From assembly GCA_003167215.1 (NCBI GenBank), contig PMTV01000049.1:298-64297 (forward strand): DNA of 64,000 nt. Direction: 5' to 3'. The position numbers and the translations under genes were made by a program. Positions 1 to 9,542 of this stretch are shown one piece after another. A model generated the notes under the pieces. The model worked only from the letters and a program-made list of their open reading frames with translations, was not told where the DNA came from and did not search any database. The DNA comes from Acidobacteriota bacterium. Its GTDB lineage: Bacteria; Acidobacteriota; Terriglobia; Acidiferrales; UBA7541. Numbering within the stretch: position 1 is the stretch's first letter; each line of letters starts with the position of its first letter.

Positions 1-1476
1 ATCCTGGCGACAGTCCAGGGCTTCTATCAGAAGCTGTTGCAAGACTCGCTCGGCGGTGATGTGCCCATTCCGAGCGGGCTCGATGAGGTCTCGCTCCGTC
101 ACGCGGAAGGGGACCTTCCGGAAACTCTCTCCCGGATGTATCGCTGGCTATATCTGCTGGATATGGCCATCACGCCCGCGATGCTGCGCCAGGCGCTCAC
201 TCCAGACACGGATTCCGAAGTCGCCGAGGCTCTGCTTCGCTACTTTGTGAAGCGCCGCGAGCCGAGCGAAGTCAACCGCGACAAAACCGATCTCATTTCA
301 ACTTTTCTTTACCGCCATCCCCGCGTCCCCGGCCAATGGCAGCAGCGCGGCTACGGGCTGGACGGAGCGCTGCCGCTGTCTCCGTTCGAGATTGCCCTGA
401 TCGAGATTCTTGCCGATAGCGACGTGCCCTCGCTGCCCGAAGAGCATGTGCAACTGCTGCGAAACTTCGATCCCTTGCGGGAAGAGATTGCCCGCTATCG
501 CGATTTCAACTCCCTCATCGACTCCGGCATTGTTTCGCGGGTGCGCGAGTTGAAGCGCTGGCTCGATCGCTCCTTCTATCATCCCGGCGTGCTGGCCACG
601 GTCGCCGCCCACAATGCGGCGTTCGGCGCGCGTTTTGACCAGCTCTTCAGCAAAGCCCTGGCCGAGATCAAACAATTCGCCCAAGCCCTGGACGAAATGG
701 GAGGCAGCATTCTCAGCACGGTGGACGGCGTGGAAGTCACGGTCGACCACGTGGCCGCGATTGAGCAGAAAGAAATGCTCGAGGCCGACTACGGCAGTAC
801 GCTGGAAAAATTTCGCCGCGTCTCTCGCTTGAAAAAAGAACTGGACCGGCGTCCACCGATCCGCAAGTCATTGCTCGCGCCAGCCGCCGGGCACAAAACG
901 CGATCCTCCGGCGGGACGGCCGCTGCTCCCAAATCGGCACGAGTTGCCGCTGCCCAAGCGCCCGCTGCGGCGCAGGCGTTCCAGCCCCCGGTCATCACGG
1001 CGCAGCAAATCTCCGCCGAAGAAGGCAAATTGCGCCGCGTCGAGGAATCGATCCGGATCTTTGTCCGCGTGGCCGATCCCAAGTTTCGTCAGGTTGTGCC
1101 CATGCGCTTCTTCAATCTGACGCTAACCTCGCCCGAAGCCGAAGCCTACAATGCCGATTTCCTCGAGGAAAACAGCCTTCGCGCCGATGTCGCCCGCAGG
1201 CTGATCCGTCTGGTTTCCTGTGTGGCCCGAGTCAACACGGAACTCGAAGAACTAAAACGCAGCCAGAGCATGTCTTCGCTATGGAAGCTGCACGCCGACG
1301 CGCTGGTCGTCTTGCTCGACATCGCCAGCACCGCGACGGAAGAAGCCGCCGGAGTTGCCAAAATAGCTGAAACTAAAGACGCTGCCGCATCCGCCAAAGC
1401 CATTCGCGAAACCATGCAGAAACTCCGCGACCGCTCCGATCTGGCTGTGAAAGCTCTAGCGCATCCAGGAAACTAG
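1..1476 (+). CDS. Unrecognised protein, 5' end cut off by the window
   Basis: The reading frame is open from the first base of the window (a TTG at 37 is only an internal codon option), so the N-terminus lies outside. At least 491 residues are visible. I do not recognise the family. No signal peptide or membrane segment is visible. The protein is mostly helical and charged, with a low-complexity Ala/Pro-rich linker at about residues 290-330 joining two helical parts; the C-terminal part is rich in Arg, Glu and Ala and could form coiled coil. It reads towards the RNase E/G gene, so the two converge. A cytoplasmic structural or scaffold protein is possible, but no function can be assigned. Confidence 0.75.
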   Translation: MLATVQGFYQKLLQDSLGGDVPIPSGLDEVSLRHAEGDLPETLSRMYRWLYLLDMAITPAMLRQALTPDTDSEVAEALLRYFVKRREPSEVNRDKTDLISTFLYRHPRVPGQWQQRGYGLDGALPLSPFEIALIEILADSDVPSLPEEHVQLLRNFDPLREEIARYRDFNSLIDSGIVSRVRELKRWLDRSFYHPGVLATVAAHNAAFGARFDQLFSKALAEIKQFAQALDEMGGSILSTVDGVEVTVDHVAAIEQKEMLEADYGSTLEKFRRVSRLKKELDRRPPIRKSLLAPAAGHKTRSSGGTAAAPKSARVAAAQAPAAAQAFQPPVITAQQISAEEGKLRRVEESIRIFVRVADPKFRQVVPMRFFNLTLTSPEAEAYNADFLEENSLRADVARRLIRLVSCVARVNTELEELKRSQSMSSLWKLHADALVVLLDIASTATEEAAGVAKIAETKDAAASAKAIRETMQKLRDRSDLAVKALAHPGN

Positions 1477-1653
1477 GGACAACTGTCACCGGCAAGGAAC
1501 GCCGCTTGCACGACAGTCGCGGTGGAAAATCAGAGCTACAACCAGTTGATCCGTCGAGTGGCGGTCGCAAGCTTGGTGGCCGCGGAAGGTAGGCTGGGGC
1601 TGGTAAGACTCGAGAGAGTCAACTCAAGTTAGGCAGGTACTTCGCGCGGCGGA

Positions 1654-1669
1654 CAGCCGAGGGCGGCTG
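1654..1669. repeat. Short hairpin, member of a GGGCGGCTG repeat
   Basis: CAGCCG and CGGCTG form a perfect 6-bp stem around AGGG. The string AGGGCGGCTGC here (1660-1670) recurs exactly at 23516-23526, and in both copies a CCCA..TGGG or CCCA..CGGG element follows, which suggests a small dispersed intergenic repeat. The surrounding 1477-1715 gap holds nothing else that I recognise. Confidence 0.5.
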
Positions 1670-1715
1670 CCCCCACACGGGGCCAATCTGATCACTGACG
1701 GCCGATGGCCGCCAC

Positions 1716-4715
1716 TCAGTTGATATCAAACTGCTCCTGATGCAGCGCCGGGTCGCTCTTCACGATGATGGTCCGCTTGGTAAGTTCTTCCATCTCGTTC
1801 AGCAGTCGGCCATTGTTGGACTTCAACTCCTTGGCCACATCCGGATTCACGCGCAGCATCACGTCTTCGTGCTCCAGATGCTTGGCGATCTTGCGCATCT
1901 CCACGTAAATCTCGTTGGCCACCGTGGTCAGCGATTTCACATAGCCGGTAGACTGGCAATAGGGACACGGCGCGCCGATGGTGCGTTCGAGCGATTGCTT
2001 CACCCGTTTGCGAGTAATCGCGACGAGCCCGAAATCGTTAAACTGCAGCACTTTTGACGGGGCACGGTCGTGGCGCAGTTCTTCCTCGAGCGCCTGCATC
2101 ACGCGCTGCCGGTTGCGGCGCTCATCCATGTCGATGAAGTCGATGATGATGATGCCGCCGAGATCGCGCAAGCGCATCTGGCGGACAATTTCCTTCACCG
2201 CTTCGAGGTTGGTGCGGACGATGGTGTCTTCCAGGCGGTTGGAACCCTTGCCCACGAATTTCCCGGTGTTGACGTCGATGGCTACGAGCGCTTCGGTGTG
2301 GTTGATGACGATGTAGCCGCCGGATTTCAGCCACACTTTCGGGCGCAGGCCTTTGTCAATTTCCTGCTGGATGCCGAACTCTTCGAAGACCGGGGTTTCT
2401 TTGGTATAGAGCTTCACACGGCCCACGAGCTGCGGCTGGAAGCGGCTCATGAAGTCGACGACTTTGGTGTACTCCTCTTCGGTATCGACCCAGATGGCGC
2501 CGAAATCGGGCGTGATGTAATCGCGAAGGATGCGTTCGACCAGGTTCAAATCGCGGTGCAAGATCGAGGGGGCCTTGCGCTGTTCGGAGCGGGCTTTAAT
2601 TTCGGTCCATGTGCGGGTGAGGAATTCCACGTCGGCGCGGACTTCATCGGGAGCGGCGCTGGCTGCAGCGGTGCGCACGATGAAACCGCCGCCTGAAGCG
2701 CCCTTGGCGTCGTTCACCAGATGGCGCAAGCGGGAACGCTCCTCGGCGGATGCGATTTTGCGGGAAACGCCGGTGTGGTCGAGCGTCGGCATGTAAACCA
2801 GGAAGCGGCCGGGAAGAGCGATGTGGCTCGTGATGCGCGCGCCTTTTTTGCCCAACGGCTCCTTGGCGATCTGGACGATTATTTCCTGGCCCTGCTTCAG
2901 CATGTCGGCAATGAGCTGCGTGCGACGAGGCTGCTGCGGGCGGTGATGACCCTGGCTGTGCTGCGGACGGCGATTGCGGTCGTCGCGGCGTCCGCGATCG
3001 CGCTGCCCCCGGCGAGCGGGATTCTGCATGCGCGAGCGGAAATCGTTGCGGACGCGCGCTTGCGTTGGCGGCTGCTCGGCCGGCCGAGGATTTTCCGCCG
3101 ACATGGAGACATCGTTGGCGGGCGGCTGCGCTTCGGAATCCAGATGCTCGGCATGTTCCGGGTGTTCGGCGTCAAGCTGGTCGAGGTGATTTGAATGCTC
3201 ATCGCCTGCGTGCTCTTGGTCTGTGTGCTCGTGCTCGCTTGACGCGTGCTGCGAGCCTTCGTGTTCAACTTCTTCTTCCGCTTCCTCTTCGGCCGCGTCG
3301 ATTTCTTCTGCTTCCGCTTCCGCGTCTGCTTCGGAGCCATGTCCGTCCGCTGCGGCATCTGCGGCGGCGAAAACGCGATCCTGGGCCACGCGCGCGGCGG
3401 CATCATCCTGAGCTTCGGCAATATGCTCGGCTAGCGCGGTGACTTCATCCTCGCTGAGGTCCGAGGGGAGATGGTCATCTTGTGCGCGAACGGTTTCGAC
3501 AGATTCGTGACCGAAGTGAGTTTCGCGATCTGCGCTGGATTCAAGCTGGGCGCGTGGATCATGGAGTTCCCGCGAATCGTGAGCGGGGCGATCTTCGGTT
3601 TCCGTCTGCTCCAAAGGCGATAGAGGCGCGAGAGGCGCGAAACGAACAGCGTCGGGAACGGGGAGAGCGTCGAGATCTTCTTTGGCGTCGATCGGAAGAT
3701 GCTGATGCGCTTTCCACTTGGAGAGCTTCTCGCCGGGAAGGGGCTCCAAGCCGGACGAAGACGTGGACGGGCGGCGAGCTGGAAAAACTGGTGGAGCTAG
3801 GCGAGCGCTCGGGTCCGGGGATTCCGTGTACGTCATGGGCGACTCTTGTGCGGGCGATTCGTAAGCATTCGGCTGGGACTGCGAAGGCTCCAGCGCGAAA
3901 TGGGCAGAAGATTCCGTGGGAATCGGCGCAGCGATATTTTCCGACGGCTCAACGGGAGATGACGCGGGTGCAGCGGGCTTTTCGCGGTATTTCGCGAGAG
4001 ATTCACCCGGCAGAATTATGGATACGTGACCTTCGGCCGAAGCGGGCTCGGCCGAACTTTCTTCATAAGGACGAGACGACGCATACTTTGAAGACGGGAG
4101 TTCGCGGCCGGGTCTCCGCTCGCCGCCGCGGCTTCCGCTATCGCGGCGAAAATTACGGCCACCGCCGCGTCCACCACGACCGCGGAAATTGCGTCCACCT
4201 CGGTCGCCGCCGTGTCCGCCCGATGGGCGATTTTCGTAACGTGGGCGGCTCGGGGGAGGGGCATGGCTTGGTTCGCGCTGAGCTACGGTAGGCGCAAGCG
4301 GGACCGGCTCCGCGGCCGCGAATTCAGAGTGCGAGGCATCGTCGCCAAGGAACGGAACAGCTTCGACATCAGCAGGCTCAAGAGCCGGAATTGTGGCGCC
4401 GGGCGCGGCGAAAACCTGGCCGCCCTGGGCTTCCATCTTTTGAGCTTTCTCCTCTACGGTGGTGACGATGTGGTCGAATTCCTCAATGTCTTCCAGGAAG
4501 TCGCTGACGTAGAGGAAGGCGTCACTATCGAGGCCAATCTCCACAAAGGCGGATTGCATGCCTGGCAGCACGCGCGTCACTTTGCCTTTGTAGATGCTTC
4601 CGACTAACGCAAATTCTTTTTCGCGTTCAACATAGTACTCACAAAGCTGACCTTCTTCGAGAATGGCTACCCGCGTCTCGTGCGGGTTCGCCGAGATGAC
4701 CATTTCCTTCGACAT
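1716..4715 (-). CDS. rng: Ribonuclease E/G with very long insertion in the S1 domain
   Basis: Single-strand-specific endoribonuclease of the RNase E/G family, acting in rRNA maturation and mRNA decay. The first ~90 residues are the start of the S1 domain (IYKGKVTRVLPGMQSAFV). The S1 strand resumes only at about residue 598 (GQEIIVQIAKEPLGKKG). The ~500 residues between are disordered: an RGG/GRGG tract at about 162-208, an acidic His/Glu-rich tract at about 457-535 and an Arg-rich tract at about 550-597. The DNase I-like catalytic part follows, with the metal-binding aspartates in AIDVNTG (about 812) and DFIDMDE (about 860), and the CPYC zinc-link near 915. The start is supported by GAGGAG five bases upstream. 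It is the last gene of the mre-rod block, 238 bp after rodA, so it may have its own promoter. E. coli RNase E carries its scaffold at the C-terminus, which is absent here. Confidence 0.93.
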   Translation of the reverse strand: MSKEMVISANPHETRVAILEEGQLCEYYVEREKEFALVGSIYKGKVTRVLPGMQSAFVEIGLDSDAFLYVSDFLEDIEEFDHIVTTVEEKAQKMEAQGGQVFAAPGATIPALEPADVEAVPFLGDDASHSEFAAAEPVPLAPTVAQREPSHAPPPSRPRYENRPSGGHGGDRGGRNFRGRGGRGGGRNFRRDSGSRGGERRPGRELPSSKYASSRPYEESSAEPASAEGHVSIILPGESLAKYREKPAAPASSPVEPSENIAAPIPTESSAHFALEPSQSQPNAYESPAQESPMTYTESPDPSARLAPPVFPARRPSTSSSGLEPLPGEKLSKWKAHQHLPIDAKEDLDALPVPDAVRFAPLAPLSPLEQTETEDRPAHDSRELHDPRAQLESSADRETHFGHESVETVRAQDDHLPSDLSEDEVTALAEHIAEAQDDAAARVAQDRVFAAADAAADGHGSEADAEAEAEEIDAAEEEAEEEVEHEGSQHASSEHEHTDQEHAGDEHSNHLDQLDAEHPEHAEHLDSEAQPPANDVSMSAENPRPAEQPPTQARVRNDFRSRMQNPARRGQRDRGRRDDRNRRPQHSQGHHRPQQPRRTQLIADMLKQGQEIIVQIAKEPLGKKGARITSHIALPGRFLVYMPTLDHTGVSRKIASAEERSRLRHLVNDAKGASGGGFIVRTAAASAAPDEVRADVEFLTRTWTEIKARSEQRKAPSILHRDLNLVERILRDYITPDFGAIWVDTEEEYTKVVDFMSRFQPQLVGRVKLYTKETPVFEEFGIQQEIDKGLRPKVWLKSGGYIVINHTEALVAIDVNTGKFVGKGSNRLEDTIVRTNLEAVKEIVRQMRLRDLGGIIIIDFIDMDERRNRQRVMQALEEELRHDRAPSKVLQFNDFGLVAITRKRVKQSLERTIGAPCPYCQSTGYVKSLTTVANEIYVEMRKIAKHLEHEDVMLRVNPDVAKELKSNNGRLLNEMEELTKRTIIVKSDPALHQEQFDIN

Positions 4716-4953
4716 GTAAACTCCTCATGGCGCATCGGAGGGCGGCGGCGCACACACATGCGCGCGCTCGGCCGGCGTGGGGCAAGGCGAAACCTTGTAC
4801 TCGCCACGACGTGCCGCTCAGGAAAGACTTGTCAGAATGTGCGATTGCTTTCCTCACCGATGCTTACCTGATCTTGAAATTGAATTCCCGGCCTATGGCT
4901 CGGGGTACTGAAGTGCTGATGCCTCTAATTCTTTGTGTCATGTAGTTGCGGGT

Positions 4954-6054
4954 TCAGTTGACGAAACGGCGCATGCGTACGTTCATCACCAGACCCAAAG
5001 CCAAAAAGACAAATGCCGTTGCCGACCCGCCGTAGCTCATCAGCGGCAAGGGAATTCCGGTAACCGGCATGTAGCCTATCACCATTGAAGCGTTGACCAG
5101 AACATGAAAGCCGAGGATGGCGGTCACTCCCATCACGATGAACATTCCGGCACGATCTTTTGCTTTCTGCGCGTTGTCCACCAGCCGCAGAATCAAACCA
5201 AGATACAACAGCAAGACGACGCAAACGCCGATGAAGCCCTGTTCCTCGGCAAGCGCGGCCAGAATGAAATCAGAATATCGCACGGGCACGAAGCCCAGCT
5301 GGTTCTGGCTGCCTTTGCCGAAACCTTTGCCCCAAAATCCGCCCGAGCCGACGGCAATCTCAGACTGCAGAACCTGATAGCCGGCGCTGCGCGGGTTCTC
5401 CTCGGGGTGGAGGAATGTTTCGATACGCTGCTGCTGGTAAGGCTTTAGATGGTGCCGCATATTCCAGCCTACTGGAATCATGAGCGCTACCAGCACCAAG
5501 CCGACGGCCATATGCTTCCATTCAATTCCTGCAAGGAATGCGCCAACAATGGCGACGGGAACCAGCACCATCGCCGTTCCCAAATCCGGCTGCATCAAAA
5601 TTAAGCCTACCGGAATGCAGGTGAGCGCGGCAACTTTCACCAGATCCGTAAGCGTCAGCCGGTCCGTGCGGACTTCGCTAAAGAACCGAGCCAGCACAAT
5701 GATTATAATCAACTTCATCAACTCTGACACTTGGAAATTGGGGCCACCACCCAGCGAGACCCAGCGCTTCGCTCCGAAGCGCGAATGGCCGATCACCAGA
5801 ACAACCAGCAAAGTAGCCAGTCCGAACATGTAAAGCACGGGAGCCTGATCCATTAGGGTGTGGTAATCAATCCGCGAAATAATGAACATTGCGGCGATAC
5901 CGACGCCAAGCCACATAAGTTGTTTCCATTGCATTCCGACCATAGCGCTGGCGTGCGTGGAAGAATAAATCTCCAGCACGCCGAGAGTGGTGATGGCGGC
6001 AACGATGGCGAGCAAGACCCAATCGAAATCCTGAGTGCGCGGGCGGTCTTTCAT
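4954..6054 (-). CDS. rodA: Rod shape-determining peptidoglycan polymerase RodA
   Basis: SEDS-family integral membrane glycosyltransferase that polymerises lipid II for the elongasome together with PBP2. The 366 residues fit the family. About ten hydrophobic segments are visible, with the typical GxGFWGKGFGKGSQNQLGFVP loop and the conserved C-terminal stretch PLPLMSYGGSA. The start ATG overlaps the mrdA stop codon (ATGA), so the two are translationally coupled, as expected for partners working as a pair. Confidence 0.95.
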   Translation of the reverse strand: MKDRPRTQDFDWVLLAIVAAITTLGVLEIYSSTHASAMVGMQWKQLMWLGVGIAAMFIISRIDYHTLMDQAPVLYMFGLATLLVVLVIGHSRFGAKRWVSLGGGPNFQVSELMKLIIIIVLARFFSEVRTDRLTLTDLVKVAALTCIPVGLILMQPDLGTAMVLVPVAIVGAFLAGIEWKHMAVGLVLVALMIPVGWNMRHHLKPYQQQRIETFLHPEENPRSAGYQVLQSEIAVGSGGFWGKGFGKGSQNQLGFVPVRYSDFILAALAEEQGFIGVCVVLLLYLGLILRLVDNAQKAKDRAGMFIVMGVTAILGFHVLVNASMVIGYMPVTGIPLPLMSYGGSATAFVFLALGLVMNVRMRRFVN

Positions 6055-7910
6055 GGACGCTTTGCTCCAACGGTCGCAACAAGAGGCTGCGTTGAATTGG
6101 GCTGCGCGGGCGGATCCGTGATGGCTTGCTGTTGCGTGCGAGCGTTCTTCTTATCGTAATAGGCTTTCACGATGTCGCGCACAACTGGTCCGGCAGCTTC
6201 GCCGCCGTGCTCCATGGTGTCTTGAACGATTGCGGCAATGACGATTTCCGGGTTGCGACGAGGGGCGAAGCCGACGAACCAACCATCCATTGTCTTAGTG
6301 CCGAGGCGTTTTGCGGCATCGTAGCTCATCAACTGAGCTGTGCCGGACTTCCCGCACAAATCGACGTTTTGCAGACGGAGATGATATCCGGTACCGCCGC
6401 CTTCATTGACGACGCCGTAGAGTCCCTGGGTCACCTGCTCGACAGTATTGTCGGAGATTGCGAAATGATCGACTTTCGAATTCGCAAAATTTTTGAGCAG
6501 GTGAGGTTGGACCAAAGTACCGCCGCTGGCGACGGCAGCAGCCATTCGGGCTAGTTGAATCGGTGTGACTGTTACAGCGCCTTGGCCCACGGCCACAGAA
6601 ATTGTTTCGCCTGCATACCATTTGTGGTGATAGACGCGTTCGACCCACTCTTCGGAAGGCATGAGTCCGGGTTCTTCGCTCGGCAAGTCAATTCCAGTGC
6701 GCCTGCCGAGACCGAGGCCAGAGGCGTAATGGGAGATAGTGTCAATTCCGAGCAGCTTTCCGACGTTATAGAAAAAAACGTCGCAGGAGTCGACGATGGC
6801 CGCGTGGAGGGCTACTACGCCGTGTCCCTGCGGTCTCCAGCAGTGAAATGTGCGCCCGTAGAAATTTGCATATCCCGGGCAATAAGCGGTGAAGTTTTCG
6901 GAAATTTGTTTGGATTCAAGCATGGCCGTGGCCATTACAATCTTGAATACTGAGCCAGGAGCCAGTTGCGCCTGGATGGCGCGATTTAGAAGCGGCGTCC
7001 TTTTATCGGTGTTGAGCGACTGCCATTCTTCCTTGGGGACTCTGACGGCAAAATCATTGGGATCAAAAGTTGGGCGGCTAACCATGGCGAGGACTTCGCC
7101 GGTGCGCGCGTCCATCGCTACCACGGCTCCTTGCTTGCCCACCATGTCCGCTTCTGCGATAGCCTGCAGATCGTAGTCGATGGTGAGCTGAACCGGTTTC
7201 CCGGGAATGGCTTCCACGTTGTCGAGGGTGCGCATAACCTTACCCACGCTGTTGACGACAACTCGGCGCATTCCGTCGGTGCCTTCCAGTTGATCGTTGT
7301 ATTCCTTCTCAAGTCCCGCTTTGCCCACGAGATCTCCGGGACGATACTGTCCTTCGCTCTGATCCATGTCCTGCACGGAGACTTCGCCGACGTAGCCAAT
7401 TGCGCTTGCGAGCATGGAATCGTGCGGATATCTGCGGCGTTGAACCATCATGAGTTCGAGTACGGGAATGTCGGCGCGATGCGATTCGACGAAAGCAATA
7501 TCCGCCTGGGTTGCGGCAGGCTTAATTATCACCGGCAGAAACTTCGGCTCATTCTTGGCTGCTTCCAGTTCCTGCCGCAAATCGTCGGGATCGATTCCGA
7601 GGCCGTCTTCGATTTGGGGAAGGCTCTTCTCCAGCGATTTCAGGTCATCGCGCATGAGCAGAATGCTAAAAGAAGGGTAGCTATCGACGAGCACGCGGCC
7701 TTCGCGGTCGAGCATGGGCCCGCGCGGGGCGATAATCGGGATGGAACGTACACGGTTACGTTCCGCGAGATCGGCAAAATGGCCGGACTGCACGACCTGG
7801 AGCTTCCAGAAGCCGACCATGAGTAGCGCGACTATAGCGACAAACACATAGGAGACCAGTGCCAGCCGACCCTGCGGGATTCTTTGGTCGTTAACGCTCC
7901 ACGATGGCAA
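6051..7910 (-). CDS. mrdA: Penicillin-binding protein 2, elongasome transpeptidase
   Basis: Class B PBP of 619 residues that cross-links peptidoglycan during cell elongation. One N-terminal membrane anchor (about residues 13-32) is followed by the PBP dimerisation domain and the transpeptidase domain. The serine motif is APGSVFK (about residue 320), the second motif is SCD and the third is KSGT (about residue 520). The start codon is TTG, supported by AGGAG five bases upstream; no ATG is better placed. It couples to rodA by a 4-bp overlap. Upstream, the mre genes are separated from it by a gene on the opposite strand, so mrdA-rodA probably has its own promoter in the 7911-8134 gap. Confidence 0.95.
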   Translation of the reverse strand: MPSWSVNDQRIPQGRLALVSYVFVAIVALLMVGFWKLQVVQSGHFADLAERNRVRSIPIIAPRGPMLDREGRVLVDSYPSFSILLMRDDLKSLEKSLPQIEDGLGIDPDDLRQELEAAKNEPKFLPVIIKPAATQADIAFVESHRADIPVLELMMVQRRRYPHDSMLASAIGYVGEVSVQDMDQSEGQYRPGDLVGKAGLEKEYNDQLEGTDGMRRVVVNSVGKVMRTLDNVEAIPGKPVQLTIDYDLQAIAEADMVGKQGAVVAMDARTGEVLAMVSRPTFDPNDFAVRVPKEEWQSLNTDKRTPLLNRAIQAQLAPGSVFKIVMATAMLESKQISENFTAYCPGYANFYGRTFHCWRPQGHGVVALHAAIVDSCDVFFYNVGKLLGIDTISHYASGLGLGRRTGIDLPSEEPGLMPSEEWVERVYHHKWYAGETISVAVGQGAVTVTPIQLARMAAAVASGGTLVQPHLLKNFANSKVDHFAISDNTVEQVTQGLYGVVNEGGGTGYHLRLQNVDLCGKSGTAQLMSYDAAKRLGTKTMDGWFVGFAPRRNPEIVIAAIVQDTMEHGGEAAGPVVRDIVKAYYDKKNARTQQQAITDPPAQPNSTQPLVATVGAKRP

Positions 7911-8134
7911 TTGAACTCCTGCGGTGTCGTACTAGAACCTGGCGCACCGTCCGACTCGAGTCAGAACAAATCTCGAAGTACCATTCAAATTAGCACCTTG
8001 CGAGGAGTGGCCGCAAGGCGCAGATGTCTAGTCCGTTACCTGAACTAAACGCCGGCGCCGAACAATGTTTACTCTCGCGATGGCAGTTGCTAGTATTTTT
8101 GCGGTCTTCCGATCCTTTTCGGGGTGTGCGACTT

Positions 8135-8899
8135 ATGCGGCAGGGCTGTTTGCGAATCTGCGCGGTATTGATAACTTTGCTGGCCGTGGGTCTCGGTGGC
8201 TTCTCTCCGCGGCCCGCGCGCGCTGAGTCGAAGTATATGTTCCTAACGGTCACCGACTACGAAGCTGGAATTTCCTACCGGCAAGCGCAGTGGCATGCTC
8301 CCATAGGCCACCTGATTAATCCGTGCTCTTACGCCGATCATTTCGTAGCGACGATCGACTGGAATGACGGCTCCGGAGAACACAAGCCGGATACCAATGT
8401 ACAGACGAGGATGCTGCAGACAATTCCCGTGGTTCAAAGCGGAATCTATCTATTTTGGGACGACGAGCACGTCGCCAACAGGATCGGAACTCAAGTTGTG
8501 ACGACCAAAGTTGCGCTTCACTGTGCGGGAGACCCTGCCGGAGACCGGGAATACATAGAACAAAACGAAGTGACCATATACTCCCGAATTCCCGTAAATC
8601 AAGTTGAGTTTACGAAGAATGGGAAGAGCATCAGCACCGTGAAGGGACACGATAACGTCGATTTGACCATCACACTCGATGCTCCGGCGCCGCCGTCGGG
8701 CACATGGGTGAAGCTTGAAGTGATGCCCGCCGGAAATTTGAACACTCTGCCACCGTACGTACAAGTCTCCGGGCGCGAAACCCAAGAGACAATACGCAAC
8801 CTGGAGTTGAAAAAGCCAGACGCCGACTTTGGGATTGTGGTGACGGCGTCCACGGTGGGACGCTCCCAAGAGTCGCAGAAGCTGACCGTCACGCCGTAA
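8135..8899 (+). CDS. Secreted protein of unknown function inside the mre block
   Basis: A 254-residue protein on the strand opposite to its neighbours. I chose the ATG at 8135 because it directly precedes a typical signal peptide (LRICAVLITLLAVGL, then ARAES as likely cleavage site); the frame could also start at 8024. The mature part is rich in beta-strand-like sequence, and its last ~100 residues (VEFTKNGKSISTVKGHDNVDLTITLDAP) look like an Ig-like or cadherin-like beta-sandwich. Only a few cysteines are present. I do not recognise the family. Its position between mreD and mrdA breaks up an otherwise uniform leftward cluster. Confidence 0.8.
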   Translation: MRQGCLRICAVLITLLAVGLGGFSPRPARAESKYMFLTVTDYEAGISYRQAQWHAPIGHLINPCSYADHFVATIDWNDGSGEHKPDTNVQTRMLQTIPVVQSGIYLFWDDEHVANRIGTQVVTTKVALHCAGDPAGDREYIEQNEVTIYSRIPVNQVEFTKNGKSISTVKGHDNVDLTITLDAPAPPSGTWVKLEVMPAGNLNTLPPYVQVSGRETQETIRNLELKKPDADFGIVVTASTVGRSQESQKLTVTP

Positions 8900-9007
8900 T
8901 CCGCGAATACCCCTGCGGCACCGCATCTTCTCTTGAATTAGAGCGCGGCAAGAACCCTCCCATTACAACCCATTGGAAGCACGACGTCCTTGAGGTGCGT
9001 TCTTAAG

Positions 9008-9541
9008 TTAGGACGATTTGCGGAGGCGATCGAGAAGCGCGAAAAGAATCACACCGAAGGCTGCGGTCACCAGGGAGTCTGTAAATAGATGTATGGTGAA
9101 CAAGGGCGCGGAATGGTTCAGCAGAACGCGCTGAGTGAGCGCCAGGATCGCCTGGTGAAAGTGGAAGAACAGAAAGATGAGACCGAAACGGCTGAGCGGA
9201 TGCTCGGTATCAATCCTCGCGCCGACCGAAGATGCGGAATAGCCGACGATCGTTTTCGCGATGCCGTACATGCCGATCGGATTGTCGTGGCTGAGAGCGT
9301 CTTGCAGAATACCGATGGCTCCTCCGAGAAACAATCCCGACACAGGATTGCGCCTGCTGACTCCGAAATAGATGGTCACGAGCAGCGGAAGATCGATCAG
9401 CTCGGACCAGCGCCCGTATTTATGCAGGAAGGCCTGAAAAACGAGCGCGAGCAGGCAGGTCCCCAGGACGGTGCCGCCGTAAAACTTGTGCACCTCGACA
9501 TTTGGCTCCGAGTGCGCTCCGAGATTCATCATGTATGCCAT
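9008..9541 (-). CDS. mreD: Rod shape-determining protein MreD
   Basis: Small integral membrane protein of 177 residues with about five hydrophobic segments; part of the MreBCD elongasome scaffold. MreD is poorly conserved, so the call rests on size, membrane profile, the conserved-looking GLFLGGAIGILQDALS segment, and position immediately after mreC (one base between stop and start). A second ATG three codons downstream is an alternative start. Confidence 0.88.
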   Translation of the reverse strand: MAYMMNLGAHSEPNVEVHKFYGGTVLGTCLLALVFQAFLHKYGRWSELIDLPLLVTIYFGVSRRNPVSGLFLGGAIGILQDALSHDNPIGMYGIAKTIVGYSASSVGARIDTEHPLSRFGLIFLFFHFHQAILALTQRVLLNHSAPLFTIHLFTDSLVTAAFGVILFALLDRLRKSS

Positions 9542-9542
9542 T

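Noticed and set aside
1699-1711. CGGCC-GAT-GGCCG hairpin just after the RNase E/G stop codon
   Set aside because: Short stem, 3-base loop and no T-tract on the minus strand; not good enough for a terminator call.
3482-4291. Long open frame (269 residues) antisense to the RNase E/G gene
   Set aside because: It mirrors the low-complexity insert of the RNase gene; composition is an Arg-rich shadow, with no SD and no recognisable domain.
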